The position numbers were made by a program, and so were the translations under genes. DNA of 64,000 nucleotides from contig JAFBJZ010000625.1 of assembly GCA_016785225.1 (NCBI GenBank), positions 248,001-312,000 on the forward strand, read 5' to 3'. Numbering within the stretch: position 1 is the first letter of the stretch; the number at the start of each line of letters is the position of its first letter. This document shows positions 40,401-47,189 of the stretch, in pieces. The DNA is from Psettodes erumei. Lineage: Eukaryota; Chordata; Actinopteri; Pleuronectiformes; Psettodidae. Under the pieces are notes generated by a model, which saw only the letters and a program-made list of their open reading frames with translations, was not told the DNA's origin and made no database searches.

Positions 40401-43400
40401 CTAATCAAGATGGAGAACTTCCAGAAGCTGCTGGAATTAAAGAAGGATTTGATTGGCGTTGACAATCTTGTCATTCCTGGTCGGGTGAGTTTTCATCACG
40501 AAGGTTTTTAATTCTCTGGATTACTTGGGAACATCTCATCTGTATATTTTTGGCATCCTGTATAGCTTGTGTCTATAAGATAATCCATGCCTTTATTTTT
40601 TTTGTTCCCTCTCTCTCAGGAGTTCATCAGGTTAGGCTGCCTCAGCAAACTGTCTGGCAAGGGCCTACAGCAACGAATGTTTTTCCTGGTAACAGCCACT
40701 TTATTCTAGATTGGGTTCATATCTCTGATCCAGTTAGTTAGTTGAGTGAGCTTAGTGGAAAAATAATCATCGCTTTTATCTTTTTCCAGCTATACCTTAG
40801 TCAGAAGGTGCTAGATGTAGTATGAAAAGCTGTTTGTGCTTCCTAAGAAGGATATGTATTGGAACATGTACATCAGTGAAACTTGGTTTGTTCTTTTCCG
40901 TTTCCCCGTCCCTCTCTCTCCGACAGTTCAACGACGTCATTTTGTACACGAGCCGAGGGATGACGGCGACCAATCAGTTCAAAGTGCACGGGCAGCTGCC
41001 GCTCCACGGCATGACAGTGAGTGCTTTGTCTCTCGGCTGAACGCGTAGGGGCTTCGGACGGCTGTCGCCGGTTTGTCGTTGCCGCAGCTAAACGGCTTCA
41101 AACAGCTGAACTGCAGCGCCTTGGGTGTCTGCCTCCACCCTAACACGCGCAAACACGCTCTCAGGACAGCTCTCTGCCTCCTCTGCCTATTTTGGTCCTT
41201 GCTGTCCCAGATACTGCTGTTCTCTAATGTCTTTTCTGTGTTTCTGTGTCTCCTCCTCCAGATCAGAGAGAGTGAAGATGAGTGGGGCGTGCCTCACGCC
41301 TTCACACTGGTTGGACAGCGGCAGTCGGTGGTGGTGGCAGCGAGGTAAGAACGGCGGCTGTCAGCACGCAGACAGACACCTTGTACTTTGACCTAAATTT
41401 AATCCAAGGTGCCTTTTGTGTGTGCTTTTCTTATTTCTGGGGTGTTGAGATTCTCACGTGAAGCTGTTAGAGAGTTAAGTCATATCCACCAAAAATGGAA
41501 TTTCCACCCAGGGTGGGTGGGTGGGAAACTTTTACAGTTTCATTTTGATTTTATGTCCAGTTGCCGTCCTCCGAAGCCGAAAAGAGTTGAGACAAATGTT
41601 TATATGCTCATCTAGCCCGCTTTTAATTACAGTGAGCTAACGCCAATTAAAATTTATGGGCAGAGTCGCTGCTTCATGGACTTCCTATGCCCTGGGCTTT
41701 ACTGCTCAAACTCGATAATCTTTTGCTTTACCTGCTGCATTTTTTTATTTACAGTAACTATTCTCTCCCATAAGATGTTGGAATTTGAGGATCAGCCACA
41801 GAAAGGCAGTCACCTAGATAATCCATGTCATACTATTAATATCACAACATAATTTTTTCAGGATTTTTGTTTCTGTTTGCTGGTGGATTGGTTTTTTTTT
41901 TTTATTTGTCTGCTAGCGTTGCACTTAAATAACCCTTTTTTCTGCCTTCAAACTCACATTTTGCTGATCCAGGTTCCATTAGAGAGCAGATGGTGTCTTG
42001 GTGTCCTTTTAAGGAGAAATTTGGCAGGACATCTGGAAGAACACAGCTCAAACTTGTGGCATTCTTGTTACCGGGACCATTTCTAACCACCAGGCCTTCC
42101 TGCCGTGACTCACGCTCAAGGGACATGCTGAGCGCTTTTTTATAAACATTTGTGTTGTTCACTCTAGTTCATTAACAGAGATGGAGAAGTGGATGGAGGA
42201 CATAAAGATGGCGATAGAGATGGCGAAAACCAGCAACGGGCCTTCATCTGACCTGCTGACCTGCAGTCTGACAGACAACAGTAAGTTACTGCATAAACAT
42301 ACAGTTGGATATGAAATGTATGATTCATTCTTTAGCGCTGTCCACCAAGGAGTGAAAAAGAATCAGCGGATAAACAGCCGCTTGATTTGCGAGTGATCTG
42401 ACGCTGTCTGTGTTTGAGCGCCCCTTCTCCCTTCACCGCCCTGCTCACTGTCTGGCAGTAACAACCTCCTGACTTTCCCAGAATGCCCTGAGGACTCCTC
42501 GGTGGAGGCGGAGTCCGAGGACGACATGGCCGCGTCGCACACCTCGCTGGACAGGCCCGGCCCGCACCGTGGTAACACCATGGTGCACGTGTGCTGGCAC
42601 AGGAACACCAGTGTGTCCATGGTGGACTTTAGCGTAGCTGTGGAGGTACCAGCCAAACCTCAGCACTCAGCCTCAGACCTGCCCCCCCCACCCTCCTCCT
42701 CCTGCTGCCCCTCACTGTTTTCTTTTTCTGTTGAGTGTGTGCTCTATCTGAACAAACACTTTGATTATCTCTCAGTGGGAACAGTATCCACCTATGAAGC
42801 ACCCTAACTAAAATACTTAACATTTTAAACTGGGTCAAAGTCAGAGAACAGATTCTTGAAACTTCTTGTTGAAAACTTGATTCGACAAGTACCACTTACG
42901 CCGCAAGAGCCCAGTTAATCTTCTTCTTCTAAGAGCTTGAAGGTAGATGATAGGCGGCTCGTTCAAATTTTGATATCAGATAAATGTTAACCCAAATTCA
43001 CTGTATGAATTTTGCAGCCTCGGTGAAAATGCTGTTCCCACCTCTCCCTCCTTTCGCCAGCAGTAGCCAGTCTGACATCCTTAGCAAAACTCAGAACTGT
43101 GTTCGCTTTCCTGTGTGGTTCTGTCCTTCTTCCTCCCCCTCCTGGCACTTGAAAATCTCTGGTCGTCTATAAATAGAGAGAGAGAGAGGAGAGAGAGTAG
43201 ACGCGCTAAACGTCCTCATCTCACACTAACAGAACGGATCGTGTTTTGGGATGTAGCCTCCCTACAACCCAGCCGGGTCCTGATCTAGTTCTGCTCTTCC
43301 GCTGTAACCACGTCCTCTTCACAGCCTTGCCTGGAAAACACTGTCGGCCTCCGTGTAAACCCCTGCCACTGCATGCCTGTGTTTCACCTACTCAGTTTCT

Positions 43401-44736
43401 GTGTTTCTGTCCTTCCCTCCCTGTCTGTTTTTTTCTCTCTCTTTTCCCCATGCGTCTGTGCGTTCCTCCGCGGTAGAGGACCCTAGTCCAGTCAGGGAGA
43501 ATATGGCCCCCCTGGTGGGGCCCCCCAGTGGCCAGGGACCAGTGCCTCTGTCTGTTATCTGCTGGTACCGTGTTCAGAGCCTCTCCTTTAGTGAATCCTG
43601 CAGGAGTCTAGAGGTAAAGGAGCCAGGCAGATAGGAGAGGCCCTCTGTATGTGTTTATTTGAACTGCACCTTAGCGGGCAATGTTGCAACATGCTTAATG
43701 GAGATTTTTTAAATAATGGAATAGAAATAACTGCAGTGCCTCATATTATATAGATTAGTTTTACACAAACACACAGTTAAAGATTCTAGATTAAATTGAC
43801 TGAAGAAGCATCATGATCAATGTAACAGAAGAGATAAAAACTGCAAACTGCTCTGACTTTACGTAGTTAGAGATTTGAAACTTGCTTTTTCTCACCTTTG
43901 CAGAATCAACTGTCAGGAAACCTACTGAGGAAATTCAAAAACAGCAACGGCTGGCAGAAGCTCTGGGTGGTCTTCACCAACTTCAGCCTGTTTTTCTACA
44001 AGTCTCACCAGGTGATGAAGCCTCGGCCTCTGCTGTTTGTCCAGTGAAACACACACACACACACACACACATACACACACACACACCACACCACCTCCCT
44101 CACACACTCATTCCCCTCCTGGCTCTGCACCTGTCAAAAGTGTTTACCCTCCTCTGAGCTCAGAGGCATCACACCTCTGTATTGAATGTCTCAACTCAGT
44201 GCCATATTAGAAGTGACCACACTTTCCCATGCAGTTTTTTTCAACTCAGTTTTTGCTTTAAAAAATGTTTGGTAGCTAGGTTTGTGCAACAGATACTGTG
44301 ACATTTAAATTTCCAGTAGCAAGTTGGAGGGTTAAAAGCAAAATACATTTCAGTGTTAATTCAATGTCATTTACCCTTTCTGTTCCTCCCTCAGGATGAT
44401 TACCCACTGGCTAGCCTTCCTCTGCTGGGTTACTCAGTCACCATCCCCTCAGAGTCTGAAAACATCCATAAGGACTACGTCTTCAAGCTGCATTTCAAGT
44501 CCCACATCTATTATTTCCGAACGGAGAGTGAATATACTTTCGAGAGGTACAGAGGCTCCTCTTCCGCGCTCGCTTTTACCCCAATGTACTTGCTGTTTTT
44601 TTTGGAAATCCTGCACGCCACAGGGCTGATTGAGCATACTCTCTGTGCCCACAGGTGGATGGAGGTCATCCGCAGTGCCACGGCCCCCTCCGGTCGCACT
44701 CATGTCCTGAACAGCAAAGAGTCCCATCCTCACTGA
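4188..44736 (+). CDS. farp1: FARP1: FERM, RhoGEF (DH) and two-PH-domain protein (26 coding exons)
   Basis: This entry is the whole coding span. FARP1 is a guanine nucleotide exchange factor scaffold that couples class A plexins and the adhesion molecule SynCAM1 to Rac/Rho signalling in dendrites and synapses. Its DH-PH module is autoinhibited by the two PH domains (family knowledge). Joining 26 exons gives an inferred 1038 residues: FERM about 44-320, FERM-adjacent region to about 391, a low-complexity linker to about 520, DH about 528-720, PH1 about 753-850 and PH2 about 926-1025. The N-terminal RLGAPE-GIST motif and the C-terminal HVL...KES end favour FARP1 over FARP2. All junctions are in phase except one: an extra base near 40085 breaks the DH frame (see that exon). 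Exon entries follow. Confidence 0.93.
11510..11900 (+). promoter_or_regulatory. Intronic CpG-rich patch with G-quadruplex motif (possible alternative promoter)
   Basis: CpG density rises strongly at about 11540-11720 inside the 22-kb intron, well above flanking sequence. It is followed by a tandem GGGC/GGGT array at 11841-11873, a textbook G-quadruplex motif. A donor-like GTGAGT starts at 11898, just after a short open frame beginning with ATG at 11883. This is compatible with an internal promoter and alternative first exon of farp1, but no transcript evidence is available here. Confidence 0.4.
11841..11873 (+). repeat. G-rich tetranucleotide array, predicted G-quadruplex
   Basis: The array consists of consecutive GGGC and then GGGT units, ending in GGGG. 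At least four closely spaced G-triplets on the plus strand satisfy the usual quadruplex pattern. Confidence 0.8.
16404..16435. repeat. (GT)n microsatellite
   Basis: A pure GT dinucleotide tract lies in the long farp1 intron. Confidence 0.95.
17340..17450 (+). repeat. Short diverged dispersed repeat (GTTAGCATGCTAA type)
   Basis: The sequence includes TGTTAGCATGCTAAAACACTG and a second TTAGCACTGCTAACATTTAG. This pattern resembles one I remember from widely dispersed percomorph fish repeats. The copy looks degenerate and its ends are uncertain. Confidence 0.45.
26763..26867 (+). CDS. farp1: farp1 coding exon 2 (FERM F1)
   Basis: The exon lies between CGTTCACAG and GTGAGC, both ends in phase 0, encoding residues 61-95. 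GKVLFDLVC...NLIEGDYFGLEF is the classic FERM F1 signature. The LIEGDYFGLEF segment is nearly identical to vertebrate FARP1. Confidence 0.95.
26969..27011 (+). CDS. farp1: farp1 coding exon 3 (FERM F1)
   Basis: This 43-nt exon follows TTTCCACAG and precedes GTAAGT. It encodes VWLDHIKPIIKQLR and ends one base into the next codon. The segment is strongly FARP-like. The upstream intron is only 101 nt. Confidence 0.95.
27200..27278 (+). CDS. farp1: farp1 coding exon 4 (FERM F1)
   Basis: The exon follows CACACACAG and precedes GTGAGC. It encodes residues 110-135, including the FERM motif VKFFPPDHAQLVEELT. Both junctions keep the FARP1 reading frame. Confidence 0.95.
28291..28388 (+). CDS. farp1: farp1 coding exon 5 (FERM F1/F2)
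   Basis: The exon follows ATCGGTCCAG and precedes GTAAGT. It encodes YLFALQIKQDLSCGRLTCND and then SAALMVSHIIQ, the start of the F2 acyl-CoA-binding-protein-like lobe. Conservation with FARP1 is high. Confidence 0.95.
28870..28984 (+). CDS. farp1: farp1 coding exon 6 (FERM F2)
   Basis: The exon follows AACTTTTCAG and precedes GTGAGT. It encodes SEIGDFEE...YIPDQMPLIDKIMEFH, typical of the F2 lobe. The last codon is split as AT|T to give Ile before GQTPAESD of the next exon. Confidence 0.95.
28985..30554 (+). other. farp1: farp1 intron, no other feature seen
   Basis: This 1.57-kb intron lies inside the FERM F2 lobe. It holds no exon, RNA gene or repeat that I can support. Confidence 0.7.
30555..30702 (+). 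CDS. farp1: farp1 coding exon 7 (FERM F2/F3)
   Basis: The exon follows GCGCCGCAG and precedes GTCAGT. It encodes GQTPAESDYQLLEVARRLEM and then YGIRLHPAKDREG, the hallmark F2-F3 junction of FERM proteins. It ends in phase 0 at LVFQ. Confidence 0.96.
30921..31016 (+). CDS. farp1: farp1 coding exon 8 (FERM F3)
   Basis: This 96-nt exon follows ATCACTGCAG and precedes GTGAGT, phase 0 at both ends, residues 257-288. It encodes INAFNWSKVRKLSFKRKRFL, the basic PH/PTB-like F3 strand region that is nearly invariant in FARP proteins. Confidence 0.96.
31109..31272 (+). CDS. farp1: farp1 coding exon 9 (FERM F3 end and FERM-adjacent start)
   Basis: The exon follows GTTGCACCAG and precedes GTTAGA. It encodes YQDTLEFLMASRD, then WKICVEYHAFFRLFEEPKPK and a repeated Pro-Lys stretch, then RGSSFRF. 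This is the end of F3 and the start of the FERM-adjacent (FA) region, whose RGSSFRFSGRTQ serines are known regulatory sites in FA proteins. Confidence 0.96.
31356..31424 (+). CDS. farp1: farp1 coding exon 10 (FERM-adjacent region)
   Basis: This 69-nt exon follows TCTCCGCAG and precedes GTAAAA. It encodes SGRTQKQVIDYVRESEF, the FA motif. The flanking introns are only 83 and 87 nt. Confidence 0.94.
31512..31587 (+). CDS. farp1: farp1 coding exon 11 (FERM-adjacent region)
   Basis: The exon follows CTGTCTGCTAG and precedes GTGAGT. It encodes RKHSRVQHNSRLSPLPSPRH, matching the FERKHS...HS segment of FARP1. It ends in phase 0 at residue 391. Confidence 0.9.
31896..32115 (+). CDS. farp1: farp1 coding exon 12 (variable linker; predicted splice form)
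   Basis: The exon starts after CGGTTCTGTCAG in phase 0. It encodes a Ser/Pro/Arg-rich, poorly conserved linker between the FERM-FA and DH modules. The chosen donor ACAG|GTCCAG after 32115 gives the phase-1 end needed by the next exon and restores a near-human protein length. The donor is weak. Other phase-1 donors, at 32184 and 32316, are possible. The same frame stays open to 33083 (separate entry). Confidence 0.7.
31896..33083 (+). CDS. farp1: Candidate alternative terminal exon of farp1 (FERM-only isoform)
   Basis: From the acceptor at 31895 the farp1 frame stays open for 1188 nt, to a TAG at 33081-33083, far past the splice donor used for the full-length form. If used as a last exon it adds 395 residues after residue 391, giving a 786-residue protein with FERM and FA but no DH or PH domains. 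The extension is Ser/Arg/Pro-rich. It contains an RxxRMAALERRM-like charged helix (about 32716-32755), an acidic GSESSESE patch (about 32875-32900), and an acidic tail ending in IFSC. I do not recognise this tail family. An open frame of this length is very unlikely by chance, so translation is probable. The role is inferred only. Confidence 0.7.
   Translation, partial: RGAPADRVDSPSQRQWKELALVSAEDPSASLTTRASPSPQRNGHEDRAGPASRTEETRSGSTPQRHHPEHLNTGPASRYADGSSSSVPYIHCSDKDGVYDTGRDQAARLNHSYREQAVPLRGSGSGSINGSLQAQQEHFLGRVRYRESPLSSKGLPDMSQELDETHRQPYKRPDQSLVHGTMADFSPHTRERHSSTRSFVSGPAMDAFHQAAPLSHAEHNGYGSAPPQFDEGRFSPTPSRSLRLQKLHKMRHHCDTDINQAASPTRQEPRPVLTRAERMAALERRMTANGLSPPGGSRASPGQRRSGQAGATHVGAVQMNDGSTTSGSESSESEVETSRGRCGSPLSFGDPVEASSQSPIPRNKFSFGSLQLDEEADEDGCHAFSDEDGGQIFSC
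34301..34322. repeat. (TG)n microsatellite
   Basis: A TG dinucleotide tract in the sense orientation of farp1. Confidence 0.95.
34466..34489. repeat. (TG)n microsatellite
   Basis: A TG tract running into a short GC dinucleotide run (to about 34496), in the sense orientation of farp1. Confidence 0.95.
34883..34901. repeat. (GT)n microsatellite
   Basis: A short GT tract, the third within about 600 bases on the sense strand. Confidence 0.9.
35432..35437 (+). terminator. farp1: AATAAA polyadenylation signal candidate for the short farp1 form
   Basis: A canonical AATAAA hexamer lies 2.35 kb after the stop at 33083. A T-rich stretch follows within about 40 nt. Use of this site would end a FERM-only transcript. 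Confidence 0.4.
35456..36440 (+). other. farp1: farp1 intron remainder
   Basis: Non-coding sequence up to the acceptor CCGGGGGCAG ending at 36440. It contains a GA tract at about 35737-35752 and poly-T near 36043. No exon seen. Confidence 0.65.
36441..36628 (+). CDS. farp1: farp1 coding exon 13 (linker, pre-DH)
   Basis: The exon follows CCGGGGGCAG and precedes GTTTGT. It encodes AVPNSPRLSASPG...QPSPLTSPLLND and RTDDEDEVRRK, matching the conserved SPLISPLLND...RTDDEDEGRRK segment just before the DH domain of FARP1. It needs one base from the preceding exon and ends in phase 0 at residue 527. An alternative acceptor 6 nt downstream (GTGCAG) is in the same phase. Confidence 0.9.
36923..37012 (+). 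CDS. farp1: farp1 coding exon 14 (DH domain start)
   Basis: This 90-nt exon follows GCCTTCGCAG and precedes GTAAGA, phase 0 at both ends, residues 528-557. It encodes AYFIAKELLTTERTYLKDLE, conserved region 1 of the Dbl-homology RhoGEF domain, including the invariant glutamate (TER) that contacts the GTPase switch I. Confidence 0.95.
37013..38456 (+). other. farp1: farp1 intron, no other feature seen
   Basis: This 1.44-kb intron lies within the DH domain. A short GT tract lies near 37636-37653. I see no exon or RNA gene. Confidence 0.7.
38457..38590 (+). CDS. farp1: farp1 coding exon 15 (DH domain)
   Basis: The exon follows GATCGCAG and precedes GTGAGA. It encodes SFQSAV...LKSIV and then FEPLHKFHTGFLREVEQRLAL, matching the FARP1 DH segment WFQSTV...FEPLHKFHTNF. 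An acceptor-like TTTTCAG lies inside the first codons, but the upstream one keeps phase. A C run and a CA tract begin 6-16 nt after the donor. Confidence 0.92.
38591..39860 (+). other. farp1: farp1 intron with CA microsatellite near the donor
   Basis: This 1.27-kb intron begins with GTGAGA, followed at once by a C run and a CA tract (38607-38627). No exon seen. Confidence 0.7.
38607..38627. repeat. (CA)n microsatellite next to a 5' splice site
   Basis: A CA tract begins 16 nt after the donor of farp1 coding exon 15. Confidence 0.93.
39861..39942 (+). CDS. farp1: farp1 coding exon 16 (DH domain)
   Basis: The exon follows TGATCTGTTTTAG and precedes GTGAGG. It encodes WEGRSNAHIKGDNQRIGDVM followed by LKNLQGLK, close to WEGRSNAQI...IGDVMLKNIQGMK of FARP1. 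It ends in phase 0 at residue 629. Confidence 0.94.
40019..40257 (+). CDS. farp1: farp1 coding exon 17 (DH domain) with an apparent 1-base insertion
   Basis: The exon follows CTGTCCACAG and precedes GTACTA. The first part reads PLTANMHKQSEVLLELEKG in the expected frame. The last part reads SRKLEGLCRDFELQKVCYIP and then PLHRLIHYKQILERLCKHYP, the conserved core of the DH domain, but one base out of register. One base too many is present at about 40085, where AGT-TCT would restore the FARP1 Ser-Ser-Arg. As written the first frame stops at the TGA at 40118-40120, after about 662 residues. A sequencing or assembly error is the simplest explanation; a disrupted allele is the alternative. Confidence 0.9.
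40354..40484 (+). CDS. farp1: farp1 coding exon 18 (DH end and DH-PH linker)
   Basis: The exon follows GGTCTGCAG and precedes GTGAGT. It encodes AALADVSEVVEQLQGSLIKM, then ENFQKLLELKKDLIGVDNLV and IPGR, the C-terminal DH helix and linker. Phase 1 to phase 0. Residues up to 752. Confidence 0.95.
40620..40688 (+). CDS. farp1: farp1 coding exon 19 (PH1 start)
   Basis: This 69-nt exon follows CTCTCTCTCAG and precedes GTAACA, phase 0 at both ends. It encodes EFIRLGCLSKLSGKGLQQRM and FFL, the first strands of the PH1 domain. Confidence 0.95.
40927..41016 (+). CDS. farp1: farp1 coding exon 20 (PH1)
   Basis: This 90-nt exon follows TCTCCGACAG and precedes GTGAGT, phase 0 at both ends. It encodes FNDVILYTSRGMTATNQFKV followed by HGQLPLHGMT, nearly identical to FARP1 PH1. 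Confidence 0.95.
41262..41344 (+). CDS. farp1: farp1 coding exon 21 (PH1)
   Basis: The exon follows CTCCTCCAG and precedes GTAAGA. It encodes IRESEDEWGVPHAFTLVGQR and then QSVVVAA, and ends two bases into the next codon. Confidence 0.95.
41345..42167 (+). other. farp1: farp1 intron, no other feature seen
   Basis: This 0.82-kb intron separates the strands of PH1 from its C-terminal helix. No additional exon recognised. Confidence 0.7.
42168..42280 (+). CDS. farp1: farp1 coding exon 22 (PH1 C-terminal helix and linker)
   Basis: The exon follows TTCACTCTAG and precedes GTAAGT. It encodes SSLTEMEKWMEDIKMAIEMA, the C-terminal helix of PH1 with its conserved Trp, followed by a Ser/Thr-rich linker ending in TDN. 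Confidence 0.94.
42482..42645 (+). CDS. farp1: farp1 coding exon 23 (PH1-PH2 linker)
   Basis: The exon follows GACTTTCCCAG and precedes GTACCA. It encodes an acidic segment (ESEDDMAASHTSLDR) and then HRGNTMVHVCWHRNTSVSMV and DFSVAVE, closely matching FARP1. It ends in phase 0 at residue 925. Confidence 0.95.
42646..43903 (+). other. farp1: farp1 intron with candidate cassette exon
   Basis: This 1.26-kb intron precedes the PH2 domain. It holds a GA tract at about 43175-43197 and the candidate cassette exon at 43479-43613. Nothing else is seen. Confidence 0.7.
43479..43613 (+). CDS. farp1: Candidate in-frame cassette exon of farp1 (duplicate-like)
   Basis: A 135-nt stretch bounded by an AG (GGTAGAG) and a good donor (GAG|GTAAAG) is open in phase 0 and would add 45 residues between residues 925 and 926. 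Its second half reads SVICWYRVQSLSFSESCRSLE. Without gaps this aligns to the end of the preceding exon (VHVCWHRNTSVSM...VE), sharing Cys-Trp, Arg, two Ser and the terminal Glu, plus several conservative changes. It may be a duplicated, alternatively used exon. The acceptor is not strong, because the pyrimidine tract is interrupted. Confidence 0.5.
43904..44011 (+). CDS. farp1: farp1 coding exon 24 (PH2 start)
   Basis: This 108-nt exon follows CACCTTTGCAG and precedes GTGATG, phase 0 at both ends, residues 926-961. It encodes NQLSGNLLRKFKNSNGWQKL followed by WVVFTNFSLFFYKSHQ, almost identical to FARP1 PH2. The donor is weak, and a CA tract begins about 38 nt downstream. Confidence 0.96.
44012..44394 (+). 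other. farp1: farp1 intron
   Basis: This 383-nt intron is inside PH2. The only notable element is the CA tract near its start. Confidence 0.75.
44049..44086. repeat. (CA)n microsatellite downstream of a farp1 donor
   Basis: A CA tract with one TA interruption lies in the intron after farp1 coding exon 24. Confidence 0.93.
44395..44546 (+). CDS. farp1: farp1 coding exon 25 (PH2)
   Basis: The exon follows TTCCTCCCTCAG and precedes GTACAG. It encodes DDYPLASLPLLGYSVTIPSE, then SENIHKDYVFKLHFKSHIYY and FRTESEYTFE, matching PH2 of FARP1. It ends two bases into an Arg codon. The following intron is only 108 nt and has no in-frame stop. Confidence 0.96.
44655..44736 (+). CDS. farp1: farp1 coding exon 26 (PH2 C-terminal helix and stop)
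   Basis: The exon follows GTGCCCACAG. It encodes RWMEVIRSAT, the last helix of PH2 with its conserved Trp, and ends HVLNSKESHPH before TGA at 44734-44736. Human FARP1 ends in a very similar HVL..KES tail, which supports the paralogue call. Confidence 0.95.
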
Positions 44737-45890
44737 GTCGACCTGTTTCCAACGTCTTCTTCGGGTGGCATCCGCCCTTCCTGTCCCCCTCCCCGGACTC
44801 TTTGCTTTTCTTTTCTACACATATCTGGGACATTTGTACACGTGTCCATGCACATTTGGTGCTTTTTAATGCTTTAATGGTGACATGTCCGCTGGTTTAG
44901 ACTGCATCAGAGACTGCATTTTTTGGCATTTTTACTCTCAACTCTGAAACCTCTTTTTAAGGATGTCATTTTATACTGTTTTCTAATGGTCTGAACCACT
45001 TCCTGTCTTTCTGATTTTACGCTTTGTCATTGGTTGTTTTTACAGCAGGAACACGTTGATATTCAGATATTCAGCATTCTTTTCTTAGACGGTTAAACCT
45101 TCACTGCATTGTCATAATGGTTTTGTCTACTTGTTCATTTTATTGAAAACAGCTGCTTTGAAAATATCCTGCAACTTCAGTGCCAAACTGGTTTATATCA
45201 ATGTCCTGGACTTTTTAATGTTAGTTTGTACATCTGGGACAAGAAGTGTCTCCTATACTGTATGCCATGAAATTTTAAACCATGTAAAACAGCCCACCTT
45301 TTGAAGGTCAATGCTCTGTTCACACCTAGCCCAGCACAATGTGTTCTTGTTAAGAAACAAGGTGTGAGAAAATATGAAATTATTTTGTTGTATTATTGAC
45401 ATAACCCTAGTATTGATCACAGTGCGGCCAGAGGTAGCTGCCATCACCACTAATGCCATTTCAAGTAAATACTCGCTGATGTTTGTTTCATGAATATGTC
45501 TCAGACTGTTCCTTCCTTTTTTTAATTTGAAATGAATCTGAAGTTCCCCTTCAGCTGTATGACAAAATATGAGACGTGCTCATAATCACTGTATTATGGA
45601 GATGAGTGTAATTGAAAGCTTTAAAGATTATGTGTGAAAACAAAGTAGAAACTTTCAGTTCGAAGCGCCGTCGCACTCACTGACCTAGGTCCCCTCCCGT
45701 ATGCAGACACCAGATCTTTTTATGGGTCTAAATGAGTGGGGGGGAAATGCATTTGACAGGGTTTTTTGCAGTGAAGCAAATGAGATGGAAAAAAAAACTA
45801 CAACTCAGTTCTGCTCAGAATTGCAGTGCTTTTTTCCATACAACAGAGAGCTCTTTGGAAATGAAAGCAATAAAAAAAAAGTATTCAGAC
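44737..45890 (+). other. farp1: farp1 3'UTR (predicted)
   Basis: AT-rich sequence after the farp1 stop codon. The first canonical AATAAA that I find is at 45869-45874, giving a 3'UTR of roughly 1.15 kb. It contains no open frame of interest. Confidence 0.55.
45869..45874 (+). terminator. farp1: AATAAA polyadenylation signal candidate of farp1
   Basis: A canonical hexamer followed by a short A run. Downstream TTTG/GTGTT-rich sequence (about 45893-45917) could serve as the GU-rich element. Confidence 0.5.
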
Positions 45891-46350
45891 CTTGATTTGT
45901 GTTACTTGTGTTTTGTTACAGCACAAGAGGCAGGAGAGACGTACGTGCATGTGAAGGCAGCTCTTCCGGTTTGTGTTTACAGGTGTGACCTACAGATGGC
46001 ATCGTTGATCAAGAAGTTTGGTTCAGCCACTCAGCACAATCCTGCATCGTCCCATGCTCTGTAGTAGTACAAGCTATAAGGAGCAATTTTCAGACCCTTG
46101 TTTCGCCCTGCACGAGTGACCAAAATGTCCATTCATGTTATGCTGCTCGTGTGTACTCAGTCTCATCGTAGAAAGTAAGAAAGTAACCCTCTGTTAGGCG
46201 ACAAAAATGAGAAATACTCAGGGTGAGGTGACAAAGGAGCAAAGTAGTAGCAAAAGAATAGGAACTAAACAAGAGAAGACACTTAAAATTGTGTGATTCA
46301 GGCACCACGTCCTCTTACTGAACTGATCAGCTGCCTCTCTGTGAAAAGAT

Positions 46351-46352
<2 letters not shown>

Positions 46353-46382
<30 letters not shown>
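46353..46382. repeat. (GT)n microsatellite
   Basis: A pure GT dinucleotide tract between farp1 and dock9. Confidence 0.95.
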
Positions 46383-46384
<2 letters not shown>

Positions 46385-46688
46385 ATGTTCATGTTTTTTT
46401 AAAAATCAACCAAAAATCCTCCTTCTCCCTTCTATGAAGAAATAGTATCATACTAGAAAATCGTTTCTACTTATTTATTTTTCCCCCAGGTTATTGCAGG
46501 CAGCACTAACGCTTAGTTTGGGTGTTAAACTTTGAGGCTACCTGCAGAAAGGTCTCAGTAGTAAATCCTATTTGCCCTGCGATTACAAACACAACCTAAT
46601 ACTCAACGATGTCAAGAGTATTTATATATTGGGAAATTACTGTCAGTCATGCTGTAAACGCTCGCTGATCAAAGTCCAGGACCAGCAC

Positions 46689-46710
46689 CTCTCTCTCTCT
46701 CTCTCAGACA

Positions 46711-46753
<43 letters not shown>

Positions 46754-46770
46754 CCACACACACATACACA
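46689..46770. repeat. Compound (CT)n-(CA)n microsatellite
   Basis: A CT tract (46689-46705) is followed after a few bases by a CA tract (46711-46752) and an interrupted CA tail. Confidence 0.93.
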
Positions 46771-46794
46771 CGCGCGGCCAGGAGTGGGCAGGCC

Positions 46795-47189
46795 TTTAAA
46801 CCGGCAAGGGGCGGAGTGCGCAGAGGACACAACCAGATTATCCACCTCCTGTCTGGCGCTGGACGGCCAATGAGACACTGCTCGAGAGGATACTTTTACT
46901 ATGACAACAAGGAATCCTGTGGAAGAAGGCAGAGCTCCGGAGTAGTGCCGCACGCGTTGTCTTTAAACAAAAAAACGAAACAGAAACAAAACAGCGACAA
47001 GTATGAGACCGGGAGGTGGGAGTGAATCCACAGCCAGCATGAGCCAGCTTCAGACGCGCGGTGCCCGCTAGTGTGGATCGGAGGAAGAAATAGAGGCGAG
47101 AGAAAACCCGCGATGACTCCTCTCTGAAACCTCGTTCGAGATTTAACTCGCGGATCGGACTGTCATTGGTGCGAAGTGGTGCGTAAACG
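46795..47189 (+). promoter_or_regulatory. dock9: dock9 promoter and 5'UTR (predicted)
   Basis: The sequence becomes GC- and CpG-rich after 46790. It has a GC box (GGGGCGG, about 46808-46814) and a CCAAT box (46867-46871). It leads into the dock9 start codon at 47190. The transcription start is not determined; much of 46900-47189 is probably 5'UTR. Confidence 0.6.

Larger units (their letters stand above)
45891..46790. other. farp1-dock9 intergenic stretch with microsatellites
   Basis: About 0.9 kb between the predicted farp1 end and the dock9 promoter. It contains a GT tract (46353-46382), a CT tract (46689-46705) and a CA tract (46711-46770). No gene recognised. Confidence 0.65.

Noticed and set aside
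44737..47189. Search for stk24 or slc15a1 exons between farp1 and dock9
   Set aside because: No kinase or peptide-transporter signature on either strand; the interval is 3'UTR, microsatellites and the dock9 promoter.
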